A DNA stretch of 53,671 bases from Gemmatimonas sp. (GTDB lineage: Bacteria > Gemmatimonadota > Gemmatimonadetes > Gemmatimonadales > Gemmatimonadaceae): contig NZ_JAJTHI010000072.1 of the NCBI RefSeq assembly GCF_021298855.1, forward strand, positions 1 through 53,671. The letters are read 5' to 3'. Shown in pieces: positions 53,205 to 53,671 of this stretch. The translations under genes were made by a program, and so were the position numbers. Position 1 is the first letter of the stretch; the number at the start of each line of letters is the position of its first letter. The notes beneath the pieces were generated by a model. It was not told the origin of the DNA. It did no database searches and saw only the letters and a list, made by a program, of their open reading frames with translations.

Positions 53205-53631
53205 CAACTTCTCCAGAGAGTGGAACAGAGGAGGAGGGCCCCGCAGCGAAACGGGCGGGGCGAGGAGGGGAACGCGCCGTGAGCGAGGACGGGCCGGTTG
53301 GGGGGCCAGTCGCGCCGACACGGGACGAATATGGATGCTAACCGAAAAGTTTACAAAGAGTAGACAGTGGCCGCGGCTCGACCCACCGAATGCCGGCCGG
53401 GCGGTCAGGGATGGCCGGAGGCAACCGGCCGGGTTCGCGCAAGTTCCCGCTAATGGAACAACCAGGGCGCCGATGGCTCCTGCGCCTTGACGGGGGCTGG
53501 TACCGGGGTTCACGTTCGCGCATCCGTCAGAGTGTGTGGATCAGTCTGCCGGATGCTCCCCACCAGGGGCAGCGTTGCGCCCCGTCCTGCCCCCAGTCTC
53601 CACACAGGCTGCACTCCCCAGTGCCTGCTCG
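53205..53631. other. divergent intergenic region upstream of susC pair 2, no gene
   Basis: This 427-nt region between susC (-) and the partial gene at the window end (+) has no credible reading frame. It contains the susC promoter candidate at 53328-53356 and an AT-richer patch around 53325-53365. The remainder is GC-rich and featureless to my eye. Confidence 0.6.
53328..53356 (-). promoter_or_regulatory. candidate promoter of susC pair 2
   Basis: On the minus strand TTGTAA (53356-53351) and CATATT (53333-53328) are separated by 17 nt, each 4/6 to sigma-70 consensus. The leader to the ATG would be about 115 nt. It is the best -35/-10 pair seen in the window. Confidence 0.5.
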
Positions 53632-53671
53632 ATGACGCCGTATCTCACATTTCTGCTCTACCTGACCGCCA
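53632..53671 (+). CDS. partial: first 13 codons of a likely membrane protein
   Basis: ATG at 53632 opens a frame reading MTPYLTFLLYLTA up to the window edge. The run is strongly hydrophobic, as in the first helix of a transporter (for example a sodium:solute symporter), but 13 residues cannot identify it. It is divergent from susC pair 2. Low confidence because the frame is cut. Confidence 0.35.
   Translation, partial: MTPYLTFLLYLTA

Noticed and set aside
49692..53282. A 1196-codon open frame antisense to susC and susD pair 2
   Set aside because: It mirrors the codon pattern of the real genes in GC-rich DNA, is Arg/Ala/Val-rich with no domain, and spans two well-supported genes on the other strand.
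53390..53635. 81-codon plus-strand frame near the window end
   Set aside because: Arg/Pro-rich with no ribosome binding site or similarity; the region is better read as the divergent promoter gap.

Overview
The window is GC-rich bacterial chromosome with dense coding on both strands, and it looks like a member of the Gemmatimonadota (Gemmatimonas-like). The evidence is indirect: two SusC/SusD outer-membrane pairs with lipobox-bearing SusD proteins in a non-Bacteroidetes, GC-rich background; a late menaquinone gene set; a crtB-cruF-crtI carotenoid cluster; and lipid A/LPS-type genes showing a Gram-negative envelope. No rRNA, tRNA, IS element, prophage or CRISPR array was found.

Layout. 1-2.2 kb: an ECF sigma factor, its zinc anti-sigma factor and a membrane protein (minus strand). 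2.3-7.4 kb: menG/ubiE, ubiD-, ubiA- and ubiX-type genes (late menaquinone steps), a TPR-like membrane protein and a phosphodiesterase. 7.5-14.5 kb: a short UvrC-like GIY-YIG nuclease, mutM, purD, an M48-like protein that has lost its zinc motif, a cystathionine gamma-synthase-type PLP enzyme and an unrecognised protein. 14.7-19.8 kb: glmM, glmS, prfC. 20.0-24.1 kb: an orphan 516-residue coiled-coil protein, dtd, metZ, maf. 24.1-29.1 kb: an overlapping operon trpE - FHA/GAF/adenylate cyclase - KdkA-like kinase - family 9 glycosyltransferase. 29.2-39.1 kb: a Nudix hydrolase and a tig-clpP / clpX-lon-engB protein-quality cluster, split by a membrane protein plus cytochrome P450 pair on the other strand. 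39.2-43.2 kb: carotenoid genes crtB-cruF-orf96-crtI. 43.5-53.2 kb: two tandem SusC/SusD pairs, one followed by a CHRD lipoprotein. The window ends inside the first codons of a plus-strand membrane protein.

How the genes fit together. UbiA, UbiD, UbiX and MenG types form the tail of a menaquinone pathway, probably the futalosine route. GlmM and GlmS make amino-sugar precursors for wall and LPS, and the KdkA-like kinase and glycosyltransferase decorate the LPS core. Trigger factor, ClpP, ClpX and Lon handle nascent and damaged proteins. Most operons use 4-base stop/start overlaps.

The most unusual signals are: (i) an intergenic palindromic repeat family with heptad arms and nested hairpins; (ii) -10-like hexamers 6-9 nt before the start codons of many single genes, suggesting leaderless mRNAs; (iii) a lon gene whose only plausible start is CTG; (iv) a pseudo-protease with QQLGH in place of HELGH; (v) the orphan 516-residue protein; and (vi) the coupling of trpE to a complete class IIIb-type adenylate cyclase and LPS genes. 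All assignments come from reading motifs by eye; no database search was run.
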